NCBI GenBank assembly: GCA_000158155.1
Contig: DS999407.1
Span: 521,257-585,256 of the forward strand
From: a gamma proteobacterium NOR5-3
Lineage (GTDB): Bacteria > Pseudomonadota > Gammaproteobacteria > Pseudomonadales > Halieaceae
DNA: 64,000 nucleotides
Direction of reading: 5' to 3'
Shown: positions 28,134 through 37,678 of the stretch, piece after piece
How the letters are laid out: the number at the start of each line of letters is the position of its first letter
How positions within the stretch are numbered: the stretch's first letter is position 1
Position numbers and translations under genes: made by a program
The notes under the pieces: model-generated
Databases searched by the model: none
Told to the model about the DNA's origin: nothing
What the model saw: the letters and a program-made list of their open reading frames with translations, nothing else

Positions 28134-28925
28134 TCAAGGGAGCGCCAACCCCGGAGAGTACCCACGGGTCATGAGCAGGTCGCGAAGATAACGCAGCTGC
28201 TCTCCATCGGCGACCGGACCCACCCTCACACGGTTGAGCCGCTGTCCACCGACATCAACGGGGCTGACGTTTACCGGCGCGGTAACCAGGGCAGCGACGG
28301 CATCGCGAAGGCTGTTGGCGGTTTCAGGGTCCGCAAAGGCCCCCAGTTGCAAGTAACGATAGGCACCGGTTTCACTGTCGCGCCGATCATCTACACCGGC
28401 CATGCTGATGGTTTCCACCAGTACTTCCGTAGTGCCTTTATCCACAAAACCCAGCTTTACGGCGGCCGCATAACTCAGGTCAATCAGACGATCGGCATGG
28501 AAAGGCCCGCGGTCATTCACGCGCACCACTATCTGACGACCGTTCCACAGATTAGTGACCCGGGCGTAGCTGGGTATGGGGAGACTGCGGTGGGCGGCCG
28601 TTGCCAGATACAGGTCGTATATCTCGCCATTGGCGGTTTTGTTGCCATGAAACTTGGTGCCGTACCAACTGGCGATGCCCTTCTCGCTATACCCCTCGGC
28701 GCTATCCAGCACCCGGTATTCCACCCCATCAATGCTGTAGGGCGAGGTATTTCCTGCGCGAAGTATAGGGTCTGGTCGCGGCGTAGCATCGGCCACATCA
28801 TCGGGCTCCAGGTTAGCCACGGGTGCTCCATCACCCTCCCAGGCAACTTTGGGTTCAGAGCTGGAACAGGCTCCCAGCACGGCCAAAGCCGCCAGCAACA
28901 GCGCAACCCCCCATCGATTCATCAC
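28134..28925 (-). CDS. rlpA: Septal ring lytic lipoprotein RlpA
   Basis: RlpA is a lipoprotein with lytic transglycosylase activity on naked glycan strands in Pseudomonas. The 263-residue protein has a lipobox L-G-A-C (Cys20), a double-psi beta-barrel domain (about 85-180: GIASWYGTKFHG and VRVNDRGPFHADRLIDLS), and a C-terminal SPOR domain (about 185-263: YLQLGAFADPETANSLRDAV). The catalytic-type Glu/His/Asp residues of the barrel are visible in the segments quoted. It overlaps mltB by 4 nt. Confidence 0.96.
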   Translation of the reverse strand: MMNRWGVALLLAALAVLGACSSSEPKVAWEGDGAPVANLEPDDVADATPRPDPILRAGNTSPYSIDGVEYRVLDSAEGYSEKGIASWYGTKFHGNKTANGEIYDLYLATAAHRSLPIPSYARVTNLWNGRQIVVRVNDRGPFHADRLIDLSYAAAVKLGFVDKGTTEVLVETISMAGVDDRRDSETGAYRYLQLGAFADPETANSLRDAVAALVTAPVNVSPVDVGGQRLNRVRVGPVADGEQLRYLRDLLMTRGYSPGLALP

Positions 28926-29926
28926 TGCACGCCCGCGGCAATGCGCTGACTGAGCAAAAACACACTCATGGCATACATTGCTGAGTGGTTGTAACGGGTA
29001 ATCACATACAGGTTATGCAGCCCTAACCAGTACTCATAGCCATCGGTAAGTTCAAAGCGCATGGCGGTGGCGAGTGCCTCGGCGTCCAGAAATTGCTCTG
29101 GGCTGAGCCCCAAATCACGAAAGGCCTGGACAGAACGTGTGGGCTTCAAACCACCCTCAAACGCCTCATCAGGCGTGGAGGCAGCGGCTGTCGCCGCACT
29201 GACCACGGGCTCACCCGCACGCCAGCCATGCCTGGCCAGATAATTGGCCACACTGCCAATGGCATCGGTGGGGTTATTCCAGATATCGACCAGCTCGTCG
29301 CCATCAAAATCCACGGCATAGGCTCGATAACTACTGGGCATGAACTGGCCATAGCCCATTGCGCCGGCGTAGGAGCCCTTGAGCGTCAGTGGGTCCATGC
29401 CCTGCTCCCGGGACAGCAGCAGGAAATTCTTGAGCTCGCTGGTAAAAAACTTGGAGCGCTTGGGATAGTCAAAGGCTAAGGTCGACAGCGCATCAATCAC
29501 ATCGTAGCTACCGGCAATACGACCGTAGTAGGTCTCGACGCCAATAATAGAGACGATGACTTCGGCCGGCACGCCGGTCTCTGCCTGCGCGCGGGACAGC
29601 GCTTCGCGGTGCTCGCGGAAAAAGGCTATTCCCTCGCGTTCGCGACGCTCCGTGAGAAAAATTTCGCGATACTCGTACCAGGGCTTGGTTTTCTCCGCAG
29701 GCCGGGAGATAGCATCGAGAATGCTTTGTTGGCGCTCGGCGGAGGCAAACAGCGTCTGCAGTTCTTCGCGGGAAAATGCATGCTCTGCGACCATCTCGTC
29801 GATCAATGCCTGAGCACCGGGGTTGCCGGAATAGTCCGCCTGCACCGGCGCAATGAACAGCAAGGCACTGCCCAGTGTTATACAAGCTCTGCCAAAAATT
29901 CTGTTGATAAAAGCTTCAGGAATCAT
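28922..29926 (-). CDS. mltB: Membrane-bound lytic murein transglycosylase B family
   Basis: MltB-type enzymes cleave the glycan backbone of peptidoglycan. I use the start at ATG 29926 (MIPEAFIN), which gives a good signal peptide ending near PVQA and a 334-residue protein; the longer frame to 30043 runs past the usual start. The catalytic glutamate lies in I-G-V-E-T-Y-Y-G, and A-M-G-Y-G-Q-F-M-P-S-S-Y is the family motif. No lipobox is visible, so it may be soluble in the periplasm. It lies between rodA and rlpA. Confidence 0.94.
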   Translation of the reverse strand: MIPEAFINRIFGRACITLGSALLFIAPVQADYSGNPGAQALIDEMVAEHAFSREELQTLFASAERQQSILDAISRPAEKTKPWYEYREIFLTERREREGIAFFREHREALSRAQAETGVPAEVIVSIIGVETYYGRIAGSYDVIDALSTLAFDYPKRSKFFTSELKNFLLLSREQGMDPLTLKGSYAGAMGYGQFMPSSYRAYAVDFDGDELVDIWNNPTDAIGSVANYLARHGWRAGEPVVSAATAAASTPDEAFEGGLKPTRSVQAFRDLGLSPEQFLDAEALATAMRFELTDGYEYWLGLHNLYVITRYNHSAMYAMSVFLLSQRIAAGVQ

Positions 29927-29993
29927 GCATTTAGCTCTGCAGAAGTTCAAAAACGAGAATACGGTTGCCCGCTGTGTATGCGTCTGGCCAGAA

Positions 29994-31133
29994 TTATTGG
30001 CCCACCACCCGCTTCTCGGTGCTGACCGCCATGAGCAGTCCAAATCCTGCCATCAGTGTCACGACCGAGGTGCCGCCGGCACTGACCAGGGGCAAAGGTA
30101 CCCCCACCACCGGAAGTAAACCCGCGACCATTCCCATGTTAACAAAGATGTAGACAAAGAAAGTCAGCGTAATACTCCCGCAGAGTATGCGCCCGTAGCT
30201 ACTTTGTGCATTCAGGCCGATCCAGAAGGCCCGAAGCAAAATCAGCACATACAATCCCAGGAGCAGCAAAACGCCTTGTAAACCAAACTCTTCGGCAAGC
30301 ACCGCAATGATAAAATCCGTATGGCTCTCGGGAAGAAAGTCGAGCTGAGACTGGGTGCCTTGAGTCCAGCCCTTACCGGTCCAGCCCCCGGAACCAATGG
30401 CGGTCTTGGATTGGATGATGTTCCACCCCGCTCCCAGCTTATCGCTCTCGGGGTTGAGCAAGGTGAGGATCCGCTGCTTCTGATAATCCTCCAGCATGAA
30501 CATCCATGCAGGCCATGCGGAAAACACTGCCACCAGGCCCGTACCAAAGATAAACCGCCAGCTGATCCCCGCCATAAAAATGCCGAACAAGCCCGATGCA
30601 CCGATGAGCAATGAAGTCCCCAGATCCGGCTGACGAACAATCAAGCCGCAGGGAATGGCAATCATCAGCAGGCACGCCACAATATGTTTTGACACCGGGG
30701 GGAGCACCCGGGCACCGAGGTACCAGGCAATCGTCATGGGCACCGCCAGCTTCATCACCTCTGATGGCTGGAAACGAAAACCACCAAGATCCAACCAGCG
30801 CTGAGCCCCCTTAGCCCCCACACCGGCAACCGCCACTGCCGCCAGCAGTGCCACACCCAGGAGATAGCCCCAGGGAGACCAGCGGGACCAGCGCACGGGA
30901 CTGAACTGGGCCATGGCGAACATCACCACGTAGGCGAGCACAAAGTATCTGCCCTGGCGCACCACAGCATCCATGCTTTGCCCCGAAGCGCTATAAAGAA
31001 CCAGCAGGCCGTACGCGGTAAGCGCCAACAGCAGCACCAGCAGCGGCGCATCAACGTGCATCTTGCGCGCCAAGCCCGGCGGCCGGGTTAAAGGCCCTAC
31101 GTTGTCCGGCATCTGACGAACATACTCGGACAC
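29994..31133 (-). CDS. rodA: Rod-shape SEDS glycosyltransferase RodA
   Basis: RodA is the SEDS peptidoglycan polymerase of the elongasome and partners with PBP2. The 379-residue protein has about ten membrane helices, with family motifs K-G-A-Q-R-W-L-D-L-G, F-Q-P-S-E-V-M-K-L, and the C-terminal stretch V-P-L-P-L-V-S-A-G-G-T-S. Its start touches the mrdA stop, so the two are coupled. Confidence 0.97.
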   Translation of the reverse strand: MSEYVRQMPDNVGPLTRPPGLARKMHVDAPLLVLLLALTAYGLLVLYSASGQSMDAVVRQGRYFVLAYVVMFAMAQFSPVRWSRWSPWGYLLGVALLAAVAVAGVGAKGAQRWLDLGGFRFQPSEVMKLAVPMTIAWYLGARVLPPVSKHIVACLLMIAIPCGLIVRQPDLGTSLLIGASGLFGIFMAGISWRFIFGTGLVAVFSAWPAWMFMLEDYQKQRILTLLNPESDKLGAGWNIIQSKTAIGSGGWTGKGWTQGTQSQLDFLPESHTDFIIAVLAEEFGLQGVLLLLGLYVLILLRAFWIGLNAQSSYGRILCGSITLTFFVYIFVNMGMVAGLLPVVGVPLPLVSAGGTSVVTLMAGFGLLMAVSTEKRVVGQ

Positions 31134-32974
31134 TAGCTCGCCTCCCGCTCAAGCCAGGCATCAATCACCGCCCGGGCAATGGGATAAGCCGCGCTGCTGC
31201 CGCCGCCGTTTTCCACGATCACCGCTACCGCGATGGTCGGTGCATCCAACGGAGCAAACGCAATAAACAAACCGTGATTGCGGTGGCGGGCATCGATCTC
31301 ATCTTCGTCGTAAACCGCATCCTGCGCGATACCGATAACCTGGGCCGTACCGGTTTTACCGGCCATTTCGTAATCCATACCTTTGGAAATAGCCTTGGCT
31401 GTACCACGACGCCCATGGACTACCTCGCGCATGCCCTCGACCACGGCATCCCAGTTGGCGCCATCGGCCATGAGCGGCTCAACCATCGGGGCCTCCAGCG
31501 CCTCATTACCCAGCCACTGCACCAGTCGGGGTTCGCGATGCTCCCCCTGCGTGGCGAGCACCGAAGTGGCCACCGCCAGCTGCAGCGGCGTCGCCAACAT
31601 GTATCCCTGGCCAATACCCACACTCAGAGTTTCGCCGGGATACCAGGCCTGACTCAGCGCGGCACGCTTCCAGGCCTTGGACGGAAGAACGCCGGGGCGC
31701 TCTGCGGTAGTGTCAATGCCGGTGCGGCGACCCAGCCCGTAGTGGTCCAGATAATCATGAATACCATCTACCGTCAGGCGCCGGGCGAGATCATAAAAGT
31801 ACACGTCGCAGGACTCTGCCAGAGCCATTTTCAAATCCACCTCCGGCGCATGCCCGGTGCCGCGAATACGCAAAATCCAGTCACGATAGCGGCGCCGATC
31901 ACCGGGAAGGCGATACCAGCCCGGATCGGGGACGGTATACAGAGGGTCAATCAAGCCGGCCTCAAGACCCGCCATGGCGATCATCGGCTTCACCGTAGAC
32001 CCCGGAGGATATTGGCCCTGAACGGTGCGGTTAAATAGAGGTACGTCGGGTGAATCGCGCAAAGCGTTATAGTCGCGACTGCTGATGCCATTGACGAACA
32101 GGTTACTGTCGAAGGACGGGGTGCTCACCAGCGCGAGTACGCCTCCGGTCAGGGGGTCGATAGCCACCACAGCGCCGCGCCGCCCCGCCAGCTGTTCATG
32201 AGCGACACGCTGTAAGTCGTAGTCAAGATGCAGAATGAGATCTTCGCCGGGAACCGGATCAAAGCGTTCCAGCACCCGTAAAACGCGCCCATGAGCGTTG
32301 GTCTCCACGGTCTGATAACCCACGGTCCCGTGCAATTCATCCTCGTAGCGTCGCTCGATGCCGATCTTGCCGATGTGAAAGGTGCCGCGGTAATCCGCCT
32401 GATCAATCTGACCCATTTCCTCGACGTTGATGCGTCCCACATAACCCAGGGCGTGGGCAAACAGCTCGCCGTGGGGGTAGTAGCGCTGTAACTGGGCCTG
32501 CACGGTCACGCCCGGCAGCCGGTGCCGGTTTACCGCGATACGGGCCTGCTCAATGTCATCAAGACGAAAGCGCAGCGGCACCGGATCGTAGGGCCGACGC
32601 TGGCGAACGCGACCACGAAACTTCTCAAGATCGCTCTGATCAATGGTGACAAGCTCGGCGAGACTGGCCAGGGTGGCATCGAGATCATCGACGCGCTCGA
32701 CAATGAGGGACAGAGTGTAACTGGGGCGGTTATCCGCCAGCAGCACACCGTTGCGATCATAAATAAGACCGCGCTTGGGCGGCAGAGGTTGAAGCTGCAC
32801 CCGATTGCGCTCGGACGCCGTACTGTAGGCTTCGTATTCGTTGATCTGGAGACTGTAATAGCGGACCAGCAACACGCCCAGGAGCAACGTGACAAAACCC
32901 AGCGCCACAAGACTGCGGGCGCCAAAAATACGCTGTTCGCGCTGTGTATCTTTAAGAACTACGCGGGTAACCAT
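31133..32974 (-). CDS. mrdA: Penicillin-binding protein 2 (elongasome transpeptidase)
   Basis: PBP2 cross-links peptidoglycan for cell elongation. The 613-residue protein has one N-terminal transmembrane helix (about 22-44), a pedestal domain, and a transpeptidase domain with S-T-V-K (GQYPPGSTVKP), S-C-D as the second motif (AESCDVYFYDLA), and K-T-G-T (AGKTGTAQV). It is 27 nt downstream of rlmH and immediately upstream of rodA in the usual order. Confidence 0.97.
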   Translation of the reverse strand: MVTRVVLKDTQREQRIFGARSLVALGFVTLLLGVLLVRYYSLQINEYEAYSTASERNRVQLQPLPPKRGLIYDRNGVLLADNRPSYTLSLIVERVDDLDATLASLAELVTIDQSDLEKFRGRVRQRRPYDPVPLRFRLDDIEQARIAVNRHRLPGVTVQAQLQRYYPHGELFAHALGYVGRINVEEMGQIDQADYRGTFHIGKIGIERRYEDELHGTVGYQTVETNAHGRVLRVLERFDPVPGEDLILHLDYDLQRVAHEQLAGRRGAVVAIDPLTGGVLALVSTPSFDSNLFVNGISSRDYNALRDSPDVPLFNRTVQGQYPPGSTVKPMIAMAGLEAGLIDPLYTVPDPGWYRLPGDRRRYRDWILRIRGTGHAPEVDLKMALAESCDVYFYDLARRLTVDGIHDYLDHYGLGRRTGIDTTAERPGVLPSKAWKRAALSQAWYPGETLSVGIGQGYMLATPLQLAVATSVLATQGEHREPRLVQWLGNEALEAPMVEPLMADGANWDAVVEGMREVVHGRRGTAKAISKGMDYEMAGKTGTAQVIGIAQDAVYDEDEIDARHRNHGLFIAFAPLDAPTIAVAVIVENGGGSSAAYPIARAVIDAWLEREAS

Positions 32975-33001
32975 CGGTCCTCGTCAACGACGACGCGGGT
33001 G

Positions 33002-33472
33002 TCAGGCGCGATGATAGGGGTGACCGATAGTAATTGTCCAAGCACGATACAGCTGCTCGGCCAAAATCACTCTCACCAGTGGATGGGGCAGGGTCAGGGG
33101 ACCCAGGGACCAGCGCTGCTGAGCAGCAGCCAGACAATCATCAGACAAACCGTCAGGGCCACCAATAAACACACTCAAATCCTGTCCCTGCATCATCCAG
33201 CCCTCCAGCTGAGCAGCCAGTTCCTCCGTGGTCCAGGGCTTGCCCCTGCCATCCAGCGCGACACAGTGATCCCCGGGGCCGACGCCTTTTAGCAGGGATT
33301 CGGCCTCACGCTCTCGAAGCTGTTGCACGTTGGAGTTGGCTCCCCGTGCCGCCAGGGGCACGTCGCGCCATTGCAGTTTGAGCTCCCGAGGAAGACGCTT
33401 TGTGTATTCGCCCACAGCGGTGTCAACCCAGCGCGGCATCTTCCCCGCTACCGAGTGCACGGTGACCCGCAT
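33002..33472 (-). CDS. rlmH: 23S rRNA pseudouridine-1915 N3-methyltransferase
   Basis: RlmH is a SPOUT-fold enzyme that methylates pseudouridine 1915 in 23S rRNA. The 156-residue protein ends with the family signature I-L-A-E-Q-L-Y-R-A-W-T-I-T-I-G-H-P-Y-H-R and has the G-x-x-G-L SAM loop (FIGGPDGLS). Its start overlaps the stop of rsfS. Confidence 0.97.
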   Translation of the reverse strand: MRVTVHSVAGKMPRWVDTAVGEYTKRLPRELKLQWRDVPLAARGANSNVQQLREREAESLLKGVGPGDHCVALDGRGKPWTTEELAAQLEGWMMQGQDLSVFIGGPDGLSDDCLAAAQQRWSLGPLTLPHPLVRVILAEQLYRAWTITIGHPYHRA

Positions 33473-33846
33473 CAGTCCGAGCCGTTGTCCAGCGCGTGCT
33501 CAGCCGACTCGGAGTCCACCGGCCCGGTGCTTACCCAGAGGCGCTCCAGATCATAAAAGTCACGGATCGCAGGCTGCATGACGTGTACCACCACATCGCC
33601 GAGATCCACGAGCACCCACTCGCCGGCATCCTCGCCTTCAACACCCAGAGGCATTTGTCCTGCAGCTTTGGCCATGCGCGAGACGTTGTCCGCAAGGGAC
33701 TTCACGTGACGACTGGATGTGCCACTGCAAATGATCAGGTAATCCATCACATTGCTCAGTTCGCGCACATCGAGGGTTACGGCGTTGACGCCCTTTAAAT
33801 CATCCAGCGCTTCGCCGACCAGGTTCATGAGTTCCTGCGCCGACAT
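33472..33846 (-). CDS. rsfS: Ribosomal silencing factor RsfS
   Basis: RsfS binds ribosomal protein L14 and blocks subunit joining in stationary phase. The 124-residue protein has the family motifs [25 protein letters not shown], and F-Y-D-L-E-R-L-W. It lies between nadD and rlmH. Confidence 0.97.
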   Translation of the reverse strand: MSAQELMNLVGEALDDLKGVNAVTLDVRELSNVMDYLIICSGTSSRHVKSLADNVSRMAKAAGQMPLGVEGEDAGEWVLVDLGDVVVHVMQPAIRDFYDLERLWVSTGPVDSESAEHALDNGSD

Positions 33847-33891
33847 CGGTGCCGGGGTACTTTTTGTTTTGTCTTGTGGGGTAATGGCCCG

Positions 33892-34554
33892 CTACTCCTG
33901 CTTTGCGTAGAGTCCACGCTCAGCGATATATGCAAGCACGCTCTCCGGGAGGAGATAACGTGCGGAAAGCCCCAATTGTAACAGGCCGCGAATGTTTGTG
34001 GCCGAGATATCCTGTGGACGCAGAGTCTGGGTAATAACCCGACCTGCAGCCTGCTGACTCAGATCCTCAATGCTGCCCGCGTGATCGCGAAGCAGGCCAG
34101 CCAAAGCCCCTTCCGATGGCAGGTTCCAACCCGGTCTTGCCATGATGACCAGATGCGCGAAGTCCAGAAGCTCATCCCAGCGGTGCCAGCCCGGCAGTCC
34201 CAGCAGCGCGTCACACCCCATCACCAGGCAAAGGCCTTGCTGTTCGCCAAGCTCTGCGCGCAGCTCCAAAAGGCTATCGACCGTGTATGAGGGCCCCTGC
34301 CGATGGAGCTCCCGTGTATCGCAAACGAAGCGCGGCTCACCGGCTATCGCCAGTTCCACCATGGCGGCCCTGTGCTGGGCACTCACCTGCGGTGCGTCTC
34401 TGTGCGGGGGTTCCCCGGCCGGCATAAAGCGTAGCTGAGCCAGTGACAGACTCTCCAGTAACTCAAGCGCAGAGCGTAAATGGCCAAAATGAATGGGATT
34501 GAAGGTACCGCCAAAAATCGCCACGGCCCCGGGGCTGGGAGGCAAAGGACTCAA
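33892..34554 (-). CDS. nadD: Nicotinate-nucleotide adenylyltransferase
   Basis: NadD adenylates nicotinate mononucleotide in NAD synthesis. The 220-residue protein has the nucleotidyltransferase motif [12 protein letters not shown] near its N-terminus and the late S-x-T-x-I-R segment ([10 protein letters not shown]). The start overlaps the proA stop by 4 nt. It is the second gene of the proA-nadD-rsfS-rlmH-mrdA-rodA run. Confidence 0.96.
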   Translation of the reverse strand: MSPLPPSPGAVAIFGGTFNPIHFGHLRSALELLESLSLAQLRFMPAGEPPHRDAPQVSAQHRAAMVELAIAGEPRFVCDTRELHRQGPSYTVDSLLELRAELGEQQGLCLVMGCDALLGLPGWHRWDELLDFAHLVIMARPGWNLPSEGALAGLLRDHAGSIEDLSQQAAGRVITQTLRPQDISATNIRGLLQLGLSARYLLPESVLAYIAERGLYAKQE

Positions 34555-35831
34555 CGACGGATCTGCCCCTCACCCAGCACCACATATTTTTCTGAGGTCA
34601 GTCCCTCAAGGCCTACCGGCCCCCGGGCGTGCAGTTTATCGGTGGAGATACCGATTTCGGCCCCCAGGCCGTATTCGAATCCGTCGGCAAAGCGGGTCGA
34701 TGCATTGACCATCACCGATGCCGAGTCCACCTCGCGCAAAAAGCGCTGAGAACGCAGATAGTCCGAGGTCACAATGGCCTCGGTATGCCCCGAACCATAA
34801 CGTGCGATGTGCGCCATTGCCGCGTCAATATCGTCAACCACGCAAACAGACAGGATGGGTCCCAGATACTCTGTGCCCCAGTCGGCTTCGGTGGCCGCAG
34901 ACGCGCCCGGCACGAGGGCCCGGGTCCGCTCGCAACCTCTTAGCTCGACTCCCGCGTCCAGATAAGCCTTGGCCAGCACAGGTAACAATTGCGCCGCTTC
35001 GTTATGATGAACGAGCAGCGTTTCCATGGTGTTGCAGGTACCGTAGCGATGCGTCTTGGCATTCACCGCAATGGCCACCGCCATTTCGGCGTCCGCGCCT
35101 TCATCAATGAATACATGACAGACGCCGTCCAGGTGTTTGATCACCGGCACGCGGGCTTCCTTACTGATTCTCTCGATGAGGCTGCGCCCACCCCGGGGAA
35201 TAACTACATCCACCAGCCCCTCAAGCCCCAGCAAAGCACCCACAGCCGCGCGATCCCGGGTTTGTATCAACTGCACTGCAGCACTGTCCAAGCCTGCTAC
35301 GGCAAGACCTTCGGCCATGGCGGCCGCTATCACCGTATTGGAATGAAGTGCCTCAGAACCACCTCGAAGAATAGCGGCGTTACCAGACTTGAGGCACAGA
35401 CTCGCCGCATCGGCAGTAACGTTGGGACGCGACTCGTAAATAATGCCAACGACGCCCAGCGGCACGCGCATCTTACCCACTCGGATACCCGAGGGCCGCG
35501 TGCGCATGTCCCGTATGGCACCCACGGGGTCCGGCAGCGCCGCGACCTGGCGCAGGCCATCGAGCATGTCGTCAATGCGCGCGGGGGTCAGCTCCAGGCG
35601 ATCCAGCAACGCCGAGTCCAGGGCATTCTCCGCGGCGCGCTGCATATCCAGCGCATTAGCCTCGCATAACTCGCCGCGACGCTCCTGCAGGATATGGGCG
35701 GCGGCCAACAGGGCCTGATTCCGCGCATCGGTAGCCGACGCGAGTAACTGTCTGGACGCTGCGCGCGCGGCGATCGCCATATTGCGCACCAGTGCAACAA
35801 CATCGTCGGCCGGGACTGCGTTCATCACCAA
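34551..35831 (-). CDS. proA: Gamma-glutamyl phosphate reductase
   Basis: ProA reduces gamma-glutamyl phosphate to glutamate semialdehyde in proline synthesis. The 426-residue aldehyde-dehydrogenase-fold protein has the catalytic cysteine in [11 protein letters not shown] and the N-terminal motif K-x-x-L ([13 protein letters not shown]). Its start faces the Fur-regulated bfd gene across a 128-bp gap. Confidence 0.97.
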   Translation of the reverse strand: MVMNAVPADDVVALVRNMAIAARAASRQLLASATDARNQALLAAAHILQERRGELCEANALDMQRAAENALDSALLDRLELTPARIDDMLDGLRQVAALPDPVGAIRDMRTRPSGIRVGKMRVPLGVVGIIYESRPNVTADAASLCLKSGNAAILRGGSEALHSNTVIAAAMAEGLAVAGLDSAAVQLIQTRDRAAVGALLGLEGLVDVVIPRGGRSLIERISKEARVPVIKHLDGVCHVFIDEGADAEMAVAIAVNAKTHRYGTCNTMETLLVHHNEAAQLLPVLAKAYLDAGVELRGCERTRALVPGASAATEADWGTEYLGPILSVCVVDDIDAAMAHIARYGSGHTEAIVTSDYLRSQRFLREVDSASVMVNASTRFADGFEYGLGAEIGISTDKLHARGPVGLEGLTSEKYVVLGEGQIRR

Positions 35832-35896
35832 AATCTCTTCATGAAAGGCACCAAATTATACCTGAGGAGGGCCTGTAAGAATGGCGTGCAAATAGT

Positions 35897-35926
35897 ATTG
35901 ACAATTATTCTCATTTGAAATAACTT
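35897..35926 (+). promoter_or_regulatory. Promoter with overlapping Fur-like box upstream of bfd
   Basis: A perfect TTGACA -35 element lies at 35898-35903, followed by a 17-nt spacer and TAACTT (weak -10) at 35921-35926. The opposite strand across 35899-35917 reads CAAATGAGAATAATTGTCA, which fits the repeated (G/A)AT-AAT hexamer pattern of a Fur box. A repressor bound there would cover the -35 and spacer. Control of bfd by iron is known in other gammaproteobacteria; here it is inferred from the site and position. Confidence 0.72.
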
Positions 35927-35959
35927 GGCCCTTCAAGTCACTTTTAAAGCAGGTTCCGC

Positions 35960-36172
35960 ATGTACGTATGCATCTGCAACGGCATTACTGACAAACAGAT
36001 TCGAAACGCCATCGCCGAGGGTGCCAACTCTTTACAGCTACTGCGTGACGAACTCGGCGTAGCCAGCCAATGTGGTAGCTGCACTGACCAGGCGTTGAGC
36101 TTCCTCGAAGACAATCCCGCACAAAGCAACCTGGGCAAAAGCTTGTTTTACTCTGCGGCATCGCCGGCCTGA
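35960..36172 (+). CDS. bfd: Bacterioferritin-associated ferredoxin Bfd
   Basis: Bfd is a small 2Fe-2S protein that binds bacterioferritin and reduces its core to release iron. The 70-residue protein has the four cysteine ligands as C-x-C near residues 4-6 (MYVCICNG) and C-x2-C near residues 38-41 (SQCGSCTDQAL). It precedes bfr by about 300 bp on the same strand and follows a Fur-like box, consistent with induction under iron starvation. Confidence 0.96.
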   Translation: MYVCICNGITDKQIRNAIAEGANSLQLLRDELGVASQCGSCTDQALSFLEDNPAQSNLGKSLFYSAASPA

Positions 36173-36470
36173 CTGCACAGTCAATCTGTATGGACAAACG
36201 GTAACGACACCCACCGGCAGCGGTCCGGAGCCCGCACACATCCTTCGCCAGGTTGTTGATTGCTAATGCTTTTCATTTGTGTTCTCGACAATTTGTCTGG
36301 CCCCCCTACACCGCAAACCGCTACACTTTCCGTTCATAGTTCATCCGTGACCCGCAGTAGTTTCGGGCCACGCGGTATCTATTATCAATGTGCGCTTCGC
36401 CGGCACGAGCCCGCGCTTGCGACATCAACGTCTTGCAGTAACATCTTGAAGTAAAAAGGAGCTCCACCCC
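36173..36470. other. Gap between bfd and bfr
   Basis: This 298-bp gap holds no convincing gene. It contains the second Fur-like site and, at its right end, the bfr ribosome site AAGGAG at about 36457-36462. No clear terminator for bfd was seen. Confidence 0.5.
36262..36280. promoter_or_regulatory. Possible second Fur-like site upstream of bfr
   Basis: GCTAATGCTTTTCATTTGT preserves AATG and TCATT at the places expected for a 19-bp Fur box (consensus GATAATGATAATCATTATC) but has a poor centre. It lies about 190 bp before bfr. Support is weaker than for the bfd site. Confidence 0.35.
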
Positions 36471-36956
36471 GTGAAAGGCGACGCAAAAGTTATCGAACAT
36501 CTCAATCGTATCCTTGGCAATGAACTTGTCGCGATCAACCAGTATTTTCTGCATGCCCGCATGTACAAAGATTGGGGCCTGGTAGAACTGGCCGACCACG
36601 AATATCACGAATCCATCGATGAGATGAAGCATGCGGATCAACTGGTGGAACGCATTCTATTTCTGGAAGGACTCCCGAATCTTCAGGATCTGGGCAAACT
36701 GATGATCGGCGAAAACACGCAGGAAATGCTGGAGTGCGATCTCAAGCTGGAGCACATTGCACACGCCGACTTAAAGGCTGCGGCAGCCTACTGCGAAAGC
36801 GTCGGCGACTATGCTTCTCGCGATCTGGTCGTGGATATTCTTACTGCAGAAGAAGATCACGTCGACTGGCTGGAAACCCAGCTAAGCCTCATCGACAAAG
36901 TGGGTATACAAAACTACCTGCAGACCGCCATGAACACGGTGAAACCTGTCGCCTGA
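36471..36956 (+). CDS. bfr: Bacterioferritin
   Basis: Bacterioferritin is a 24-subunit iron-storage shell. The 161-residue protein has ferroxidase ligands in four-helix arrangement ([15 protein letters not shown] with Glu18; [14 protein letters not shown] with Glu51 and His54; late [11 protein letters not shown]) and the haem-ligating Met52 in D-E-M-K-H-A. Translation starts at GTG 36471, supported by AAGGAG 9 nt upstream. Upstream bfd supplies the partner for iron release. Confidence 0.97.
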   Translation: MKGDAKVIEHLNRILGNELVAINQYFLHARMYKDWGLVELADHEYHESIDEMKHADQLVERILFLEGLPNLQDLGKLMIGENTQEMLECDLKLEHIAHADLKAAAAYCESVGDYASRDLVVDILTAEEDHVDWLETQLSLIDKVGIQNYLQTAMNTVKPVA

Positions 36957-37005
36957 TGAACACAGCGGCGGGGTCTCGCGGCCTCGCCCGTTTATTTACT
37001 GCGCG

Positions 37006-37050
37006 TTCACTGTACGGCCGCTTACTGTTCGGCCACTTACTGTACGGTCA
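37006..37050. repeat. 15-bp tandem repeat, three copies, downstream of bfr
   Basis: Units at 37006-37020, 37021-37035 and 37036-37050 share the core ACTGTNCGGNC with one to three differences between copies. The array lies 50 nt beyond the bfr stop, in the convergent gap to grxD. Confidence 0.85.
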
Positions 37051-37107
37051 CGCGTGCTCGCCCACTCAGACCAGCGGGCGTACCGTCAGACACACCCTCA
37101 CGACTCA

Positions 37108-37141
37108 GGCTAAAACGACTTAAGGGCTAAAACGACTTAAG
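37108..37141. repeat. 17-bp tandem duplication covering the grxD stop codon
   Basis: GGCTAAAACGACTTAAG is present twice without mismatch (37108-37124 and 37125-37141). The right-hand copy includes the grxD stop codon (37137-37139), so the duplicate extends the 3' flank of grxD. Confidence 0.92.
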
Positions 37142-37457
37142 CCGCTTCAGACGCCTCACGTACCAGAGGCTCCAACTCGCCTTTTTCGTGCATCTCGGTG
37201 ACGATATCGCAGCCACCAATCAACTCTCCCTTAACCCACAGTTGCGGGAACGTAGGCCAGTTGGCATAAGTGGGTAGATTGGCCCGGATTTCAGGATTAC
37301 TGAGAATATCGACATAGGCAAAACGCTGACCGCAGGCCATCAATGCCTGCACGACCCGCGCAGAAAAACCGCACTGTGGCTGGTTGGGCGAGCCCTTCAT
37401 ATACAGCAGCACCTGGTTCTGCTCGACCTGCTCTTTGATCTGCTCCATTACGTCCAT
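37137..37457 (-). CDS. grxD: Monothiol glutaredoxin GrxD
   Basis: GrxD carries or senses Fe-S clusters rather than acting as a classical disulphide reductant. The 106-residue protein has the monothiol motif C-G-F-S (PQCGFSARVVQ) and the W-P-T-F-P-Q-L-W and G-G-C-D segments for glutathione and cluster binding. I use the start at ATG 37457 (MDVMEQIK), the usual family beginning, rather than the longer frame to 37523. Its location beside bfd and bfr fits a role in iron metabolism. Confidence 0.94.
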   Translation of the reverse strand: MDVMEQIKEQVEQNQVLLYMKGSPNQPQCGFSARVVQALMACGQRFAYVDILSNPEIRANLPTYANWPTFPQLWVKGELIGGCDIVTEMHEKGELEPLVREASEAA

Positions 37458-37546
37458 ACTAAAAACCCTGTTAAACCTTCGAGTGTCCGAGCATTTTACT
37501 AGGTTTAGTAGAGCGCGCGCCACGGCGATTTCATAAGCGTTAAAAA

Positions 37547-37575
37547 TTGTCAGGCATTCAAAGACTAGCTATAGT
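37547..37575 (+). promoter_or_regulatory. Sigma-70-like promoter upstream of argDF
   Basis: TTGTCA at 37547-37552 and TATAGT at 37570-37575 are separated by exactly 17 nt and match the -35 and -10 consensus at 5 of 6 positions each. The predicted start near 37582 is immediately before a strong hairpin and about 97 nt before argDF. Confidence 0.7.
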
Positions 37576-37583
37576 TTTGCCGA

Positions 37584-37611
37584 GGCAGCGCGAGCGCTGC
37601 CTTTTGCTTTT
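37584..37611 (+). terminator. Perfect hairpin with T-rich tail at the start of the argDF leader
   Basis: GGCAGCGC and GCGCTGCC form an 8-bp perfect stem around GA, followed by TTTTGCTTTT. It looks like an intrinsic terminator, yet it sits within a few bases of the predicted transcription start and before argDF on the same strand. It may end antisense-free read-through from upstream, act as a 5' cap-like stem, or attenuate argDF. No ORF or known RNA precedes it. Confidence 0.55.
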
Positions 37612-37678
37612 GGGGTACTGCTGCTTTTCACCAGCCTCCGTGCCCGTCTTTTAACGAAACTTTTAGCTGGGCAACACC

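Noticed and set aside
28074..28949. 291-residue plus-strand frame antisense to rlpA
   Set aside because: Shadow of rlpA; no ribosome site or domain.
37540..37565. ArgR operator upstream of argDF
   Set aside because: Only a CATTCA half-site is present; the paired 18-bp ARG box is not seen.
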